DNA from: Paraprevotella sp.
GTDB lineage: Bacteria > Bacteroidota > Bacteroidia > Bacteroidales > Bacteroidaceae
Reading direction: 5' to 3'
DNA length: 16,004 nt
Assembly (NCBI GenBank): GCA_017630975.1
Contig: JAGBUF010000316.1
Coordinates: 1-16,004, forward strand
Shown one piece after another: positions 14,029-16,004 of this stretch. The first letter of the stretch is position 1, and each line of letters opens with the position of its first letter. Below the pieces are notes generated by a model. It searched no databases, was not told the origin of the DNA, and was given only the letters and a program-made list of their open reading frames with translations. The position numbers and the translations under genes are program-made.

Positions 14029-16004
14029 TTATTTCTTTTCTAATTTTTTAGCTATTCGTTCCTCCAGACTCTTGATTTGTTCTGCCATGAATTGTGCATC
14101 AGCCTCTTCATGCTTTGCAGGACGGATTTTCTCTTGTAAGAATTGGAAGATAATGAAGAATACCGGCGTAATGAAAAGTAATGCCAATGTTCCCACCAAC
14201 ATACCTCCTACAACACCTGTTCCCAATGAACTGTTACCATTGGCACCGGCACCCGTTGCGAACATCAACGGAAGCATACCGAATATCATGGTTAATACCG
14301 TCATGATAATCGGGCGGAAACGAGATTGTGCTGCTGCATAGGCTGATTCGATGATCCCCATTCCTTTACGTCGACGTTCGGATGCGTATTCAGTAATCAG
14401 GATGGCTGTCTTTGCCAACAGACCAATCAACATGATGACACCGGTCTGTAAATAGATGTTATTCTCTAATCCAAACCACCATGCGAACAGGAATGAACCC
14501 ATCAAACCGGACGGAACTGATATGAGGACAGCCAAAGGAATCAAGAAACTCTCATAGAGACATGAAAGAATCAACCAGATCAATACAATACACAATACAT
14601 AGATGAATAAGGTGTTGTTAGAACCGGTTGTTTCTGCTTCTTCCCTTGAGATACCACCATATTCGTAGGTGTAATTATTGGGCATTACTTGTGCGAATGT
14701 TTCTTGTATGGCATTCATGGCTTGACTCGTGGAATAGCCCGGCGCAGGGTTGACGTTACAAGAAATGGATTGGAACAAGTTGAAACGGTTGGTGATTTCC
14801 GGTCCCATGGATTTCTTTAGACTGACGAATTGACTGATAGGTGCCATTTCGCCACCGATTCTCACATAGATATTATTCAGTGATTTTTCGTCAAGACGGT
14901 ATTTGGGGTCTGCCTGAATCATCACACGGTATACTTTAGAGAATTGGTTGAAATTGGATGCATATATACCTCCACAATAACCGCCCAGTACGCTCAAGAC
15001 TTCAGCCGGTGAGATACCGGCTCTTTTACATTTTGCCGCATCTACCTCTACATTGATTTGAGGGAAATTGGGATTGAAGGTGGTATATGCCATAGCTACT
15101 TCAGGGCGTTGGTTCAGTGAACCCATGAATTTCATTACGTATGTATAGAACTCATTCAGGTTACCACCGGTACGGTCTTGAATCTGCAAATCCACACTAT
15201 TACCCATACCATATCCAGGAATCATACCCGGTTGGAAAGTAAACGCCTGCGCCTCCTTGACACTTTGGAACATAGCGTTCAACTTGTTCTGTATCGAGTT
15301 GGCATCTTGCCCCTTTTCAGTACGCTCGCTCCAGTTTTTCAAACGTATAATGAATGAACCGTATGATGTTCCTTGACCTGCCAAGAAGCCATATCCGGAT
15401 ATCTTGGCATAGTTCTCTACTTCGGGTATTGACGCAATGATTTTTTCAAATTTCTTCATAGTGGCATCTGTGGTAGCCAAACTACTACCTGCAGGCATGC
15501 TCACATTCACCATCATGGTGCCTTGGTCCTCTTGTGGAACCAAACCTGTCTTTGTGGTTTTCATGAAATAAACAAGAAGCACCACTGATACAAGGACGAT
15601 AGCCCATGATAACCAACGTTTGTGAATGAAAAACATGATGGCTTTCTTGTATTTTTCCAACAATGCGTTGTATGATGCATTGTATGCTGCTCTGACGCGT
15701 CCGTTGATACTCTTGGCGCTTTTCTTGCCGTCGGATGGACGCATCCATATCGCGCAAAGGGCAGGGCAGAGCGTTAAAGCATTGATGCAGGATATTCCCA
15801 CAGCCGTAGCCATTGTCACACCAAATTGAGTATAAAAGATTCCGGATGTTCCGCCCATAAACGTGACAGGGATGAACACTGCCATGAATACCAATGTACA
15901 TGAAATGATAGCCATGGTCACATCGTTCAATGCATCCTTTGTTGCGAGATACGGTGATTGGTAACCTACATCGAATTTGGCTTGGACAGCTTCCACCACC
16001 ACAA
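14029..16004 (-). CDS. RND efflux pump, HAE1/AcrB family (5' partial)
   Basis: The frame is open to the right edge, so the N-terminal third lies outside the window; about 658 codons remain of an expected 1040-1060. The visible part begins at VVVEAVQAKF, the end of transmembrane helix 4, just after the place of the proton-relay Asp pair, which is therefore not seen. Following are GIFYTQFGVTMATAVGISC (TM5), TLCPALCAIW (TM6), the long loop after helix 7 (porter and funnel domain: GLVPQEDQGTMMVNV, NFPQINVEVD, SGYGFLAGQ), and TM8-12, with the conserved relay Lys in GLLAKTAILITEY. The tail ends in a charged helix (QIKSLEERIAKKLEKK). It probably exports hydrophobic compounds by proton antiport; the adaptor gene should lie to the right. 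Confidence 0.95.
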   Translation of the reverse strand, partial: VVVEAVQAKFDVGYQSPYLATKDALNDVTMAIISCTLVFMAVFIPVTFMGGTSGIFYTQFGVTMATAVGISCINALTLCPALCAIWMRPSDGKKSAKSINGRVRAAYNASYNALLEKYKKAIMFFIHKRWLSWAIVLVSVVLLVYFMKTTKTGLVPQEDQGTMMVNVSMPAGSSLATTDATMKKFEKIIASIPEVENYAKISGYGFLAGQGTSYGSFIIRLKNWSERTEKGQDANSIQNKLNAMFQSVKEAQAFTFQPGMIPGYGMGNSVDLQIQDRTGGNLNEFYTYVMKFMGSLNQRPEVAMAYTTFNPNFPQINVEVDAAKCKRAGISPAEVLSVLGGYCGGIYASNFNQFSKVYRVMIQADPKYRLDEKSLNNIYVRIGGEMAPISQFVSLKKSMGPEITNRFNLFQSISCNVNPAPGYSTSQAMNAIQETFAQVMPNNYTYEYGGISREEAETTGSNNTLFIYVLCIVLIWLILSCLYESFLIPLAVLISVPSGLMGSFLFAWWFGLENNIYLQTGVIMLIGLLAKTAILITEYASERRRKGMGIIESAYAAAQSRFRPIIMTVLTMIFGMLPLMFATGAGANGNSSLGTGVVGGMLVGTLALLFITPVFFIIFQFLQEKIRPAKHEEADAQFMAEQIKSLEERIAKKLEKK

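Noticed and set aside
15485..15901. 138-codon alternative-frame ORF in the pump gene
   Set aside because: It overlaps conserved transmembrane helices of the RND pump in another frame and has no family features.

Overview
The window looks like chromosomal DNA of a Bacteroidales bacterium, most like Bacteroides/Phocaeicola or a close relative. The grounds are a BspA-type leucine-rich-repeat surface protein, an HU-related protein of the Bacteroidales-specific kind, a DUF4835 (PorD-like) protein, a DUF3127 OB-fold protein, promoters of the Bacteroides form (TTTG about 20 nt before TAnnTTTG), and few Shine-Dalgarno sequences. Base composition looks moderately AT-rich throughout. I see no transposase, phage, CRISPR or tRNA gene.

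Layout. (1) Positions 1-3189, + strand: the 3' part of a large BspA-like gene with 69-bp tandem repeats; its N-terminus lies left of the window. (2) 3297-4115, - strand: an HU-related gene with an extra C-terminal winged helix. It is preceded by an unusual structured leader (three 22-bp direct repeats inside a long inverted repeat) and a clear promoter that overlaps the terminator of the next gene. (3) 4116-12082, - strand: a tightly packed run read as dnaN, a DEDDh exonuclease, coaBC, a DUF4835/PorD-like gene, recN, a degenerate-protease/TPR gene and, after a 49-bp gap, a small outer-membrane barrel gene. (4) 12083-12210: a divergent promoter region between dnaN and a DUF3127 single-stranded-DNA-binding-like gene (+ strand) whose protein ends in DDLPF. 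(5) 12589-12664: a convergent terminator. (6) 12665-16004, - strand: an RND efflux operon, with an OprM/TolC-type lipoprotein and the C-terminal two thirds of an HAE1/AcrB-type pump; the rest lies to the right.

How the genes fit together. The central operon joins a replication clamp, an exonuclease and RecN (replication and repair) to coenzyme A synthesis and two exported proteins. Across the promoter region sits an SSB-like gene. The efflux genes supply an inner-membrane pump and an outer-membrane duct; a periplasmic adaptor gene is expected just outside the window. The BspA-like protein is probably surface-exposed and ends in a short tail resembling Bacteroidota sorting domains.

Most of the window is ordinary conserved chromosome. 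The observation most worth following is the leader of the HU-related gene, where alternative RNA hairpins can be drawn from repeated sequence. The degenerate protease domain, the non-canonical CoaC active site and the SSB-like acidic tail are smaller points. I do not see a clear new multi-gene system.
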